Assembly: GCA_022865545.1 (NCBI GenBank)
Contig: JALHTA010000325.1
Span: 1-9,643 of the forward strand
DNA length: 9,643 nucleotides
DNA from: Actinomycetota bacterium
GTDB taxonomy: Bacteria; Actinomycetota; Humimicrobiia; Humimicrobiales; Humimicrobiaceae
Direction of reading: 5' to 3'
Positions 8,097 through 9,643 of this stretch are shown here, piece by piece (the first letter of the stretch is position 1; the number at the start of each line of letters is the position of its first letter). Below the pieces are notes generated by a model, which worked only from the letters and a program-made list of their open reading frames with translations, did no database searches and was not told the DNA's origin. The translations under genes were made by a program, and so were the position numbers.

Positions 8097-8117
8097 GTCA
8101 CAAGAGTCCGGCAAACT

Positions 8118-9095
8118 CTATATATAGTAACTTCCCCTGTCACTTATACTGGTAATAATAGATTTAAAAGCCAGGTACTTACCTGTCATTTTACCCCTCT
8201 TGCTTTTATATTCTTTAAATCTATCCCTGTCCATTATTGCTATCACGGAAGGTCCCGAACCGCTTATGGCAGCAGGTATCTGCCAATTATCTATAAGGTC
8301 CGCTACAAGACCAGCAGACTGCGGATATAGGTCCTTCCTGTATTTCTGGTGCAGATTGTCCCTTATAAAAATGGTAGCATCATCAAGATTTTCTTCTTCA
8401 AGAGACTTTACCAGAAGTGAAAAATTAGAAATATTTTCAATTGCATCTTCTATCGGTACTTTTTTAGGGATGAGTTTTCTCGCAGTATCAGTGCCGGTTT
8501 CTGAGGGAGGTACCATCAGTAGTATTATGAATTCTTTGCTGAGCCTGACCTTTTCAAATAGTAGACCCTCCTTGCTGCGGTAGACTATCGCAAGCCCTCC
8601 GGAAAGTGCAGCTGCTGAATTATCAGGTGAGCTTTCTATTCCAATAGCGGTCTGGAAAAGCTGTCTCTTATTTAGATCAAGCCCATAAACTTTATTTGCA
8701 ATAAGTATCCCTGCAACTACAGCCGAAGCGCTGCTTCCCAGCCCCTTTCCGGGAGGGATATTGGCTATGACTTCTATATCAAAATAATGTTTATCCTCAA
8801 GGTTTTTTTCTTTATCCTTTATCCTGTCAGGAAATTTCCCCAGCGTTATCTCTATTGCCCTTTGAAGAAGCTTGCTGCTGCTTTTTTCTTTATCCAGCAC
8901 TGAAGCATATGGTCCTGTAAATCTTATGCTATGCCTGCTGTTATTTCCTGTCCCGTTGCTTTTTCCTGCATATACCCTGTATTCATTATAGATATCCAGA
9001 GCAAGAGCAGCTATATCATAGCCAGGACCCAGATTTGCTGAGGTGGCGCATGTCCTCACACCGAATAATGGTTTTATATCTTTTAGATTGTTCAT
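8118..9095 (-). CDS. thrB: Homoserine kinase (GHMP family)
   Basis: Phosphorylates L-homoserine with ATP to O-phosphohomoserine, the substrate of ThrC. The 325 residues carry the three GHMP motifs in order: ATSANLGPGYDIAALAL (17-33), the ATP-binding PPGKGLGSSAS (114-124) and AISGSGPSV (276-284). The substrate-loop segment reads ESSPDNSAAALSGG (154-167), where many homologues have EGHPDN, a mild change at the Gly-His pair. The ATG at 9095 follows the hom stop by ten bases with no clear ribosome site, so coupled translation with hom is likely. Other GHMP kinases (mevalonate, galactose) are less likely given the position between hom and thrC. Confidence 0.95.
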   Translation of the reverse strand: MNNLKDIKPLFGVRTCATSANLGPGYDIAALALDIYNEYRVYAGKSNGTGNNSRHSIRFTGPYASVLDKEKSSSKLLQRAIEITLGKFPDRIKDKEKNLEDKHYFDIEVIANIPPGKGLGSSASAVVAGILIANKVYGLDLNKRQLFQTAIGIESSPDNSAAALSGGLAIVYRSKEGLLFEKVRLSKEFIILLMVPPSETGTDTARKLIPKKVPIEDAIENISNFSLLVKSLEEENLDDATIFIRDNLHQKYRKDLYPQSAGLVADLIDNWQIPAAISGSGPSVIAIMDRDRFKEYKSKRGKMTGKYLAFKSIITSISDRGSYYI

Positions 9096-9105
9096 TTACT
9101 GGTAA

Positions 9106-9643
9106 TCAATCAAGCTCTTCAACTCTTATGATATTTGCTATTCCGTCGACTACATCCAGTCCCGACAGCTCATCTACCGACTTATACAGGTCCTTATTTG
9201 CTACTTCATGTGTTATGAATATAAGCTTTGCCATTTCCTTTATATCGGTCTGTTTCTGTATCATTGAATTTATACTTACACCATGTTTACCAAATACCTG
9301 CGCTATCTTTGCAAGCACTCCCGGTCTATCAATAGCATCGAGCGCTATATAGAACTTGGATATTGTCTCATCTATAGTTCTGACTTTTTTATTTTCAAAA
9401 CATGAGCATCCATATATCATCTTTTTATTATCACGGTCAAAATTACGGGCAATATTTACTATATCACCTACAACTGAACTTGCAGTGGCCTTATCTCCGG
9501 CCCCCCGCCCATAGCTCATTACCCTGTCAATATATTCACCATATATATACACAGCATTAAAGACATCCTCTATTGATGCCAGTATATGGCTGGTAGGGAC
9601 CAGTGCCGGATGGACCCTTACAAATATCTGGCCGTCTTCTTCG
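9106..9643 (-). CDS. hom: Homoserine dehydrogenase with ACT domain, partial (C-terminal part; runs off the right edge)
   Basis: NAD(P)H-dependent reduction of aspartate semialdehyde to homoserine. The frame is open to the edge; about 178 C-terminal residues are visible. The first part has VRVHPALVPTSHILA and VFNAVYIYGEY, then MSYGRGAGDKATASSVVGDI, the end of the catalytic domain; the family usually has Pro rather than Lys before TAS. The last 80 or so residues form an ACT domain (FYIALDAIDRPGVLAKIAQVFG), which in this enzyme commonly mediates threonine feedback inhibition. The visible GTG at 9552 is internal and not the start. It ends in TGA ten bases before thrB. Some 250 N-terminal residues, including the nucleotide-binding fold, lie outside the window, as does the operon promoter. 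Confidence 0.96.
   Translation of the reverse strand, partial: EEDGQIFVRVHPALVPTSHILASIEDVFNAVYIYGEYIDRVMSYGRGAGDKATASSVVGDIVNIARNFDRDNKKMIYGCSCFENKKVRTIDETISKFYIALDAIDRPGVLAKIAQVFGKHGVSINSMIQKQTDIKEMAKLIFITHEVANKDLYKSVDELSGLDVVDGIANIIRVEELD

Noticed and set aside
861..9108. Genome-wide reassignment of TGA to an amino acid
   Set aside because: TGA ends apgM and hom at the expected family C-termini, and Trp (TGG) and Gly codons are used normally.

Overview
The window is an AT-leaning stretch of bacterial chromosome, dense in housekeeping genes and almost all read from the minus strand. It holds a V/A-type (rotary) ATPase operon, a toxin-antitoxin pair, one plus-strand flavoprotein gene and a threonine-biosynthesis operon. 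The bacterial V-type ATPase, the many ATA and AGG codons, and a K subunit closely resembling the Enterococcus Na+-pumping type suggest an anaerobic, possibly fermentative bacterium. I cannot place the phylum. TGA is a normal stop here (apgM and hom both end in TGA), so the standard bacterial code applies.

Region 1 (1-3230, minus strand) is the start of the ATPase operon, in the order G (ntpF-like), I, K, E; subunit E runs off the left edge. A perfect consensus sigma-70-type promoter lies 34 bases upstream of subunit G. The order matches the start of the Enterococcus ntp operon. Subunit K has every residue of the known Na+ site, so a sodium-motive enzyme is predicted. Subunit I carries an in-frame TGA at codon 27: its true N-terminus starts at 2852, two bases after subunit G, and is cut off from the remaining 636 codons by that single stop.

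Region 2 (3356-4091, minus strand) is a vapB/vapC-type pair: an AbrB-fold antitoxin overlapping a PIN-domain toxin with all its acidic residues. Its promoter lies inside three AGTATATA-type elements at exact 22-base spacing, which look like an autoregulatory operator.

Region 3 (4253-5263, plus strand) is a single gene for a dihydroorotate-dehydrogenase-like FMN protein that lacks the usual Cys/Ser catalytic base. It converges on the next operon.

Region 4 (5293-9643, minus strand) is hom (partial), thrB, thrC and an archaeal-type phosphoglycerate-mutase family gene (apgM-like). Hom makes homoserine, ThrB phosphorylates it and ThrC converts the phosphate to threonine. The fourth protein belongs to a family that has itself been proposed to be a homoserine kinase, so the operon may encode two candidates for one step. 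The ACT domain on Hom suggests amino-acid feedback.

No rRNA, tRNA, CRISPR array, insertion sequence or phage gene was seen. No gene-free stretch exceeds 300 bases; the two longest (3167-3355 and 4029-4252) hold the promoters described.
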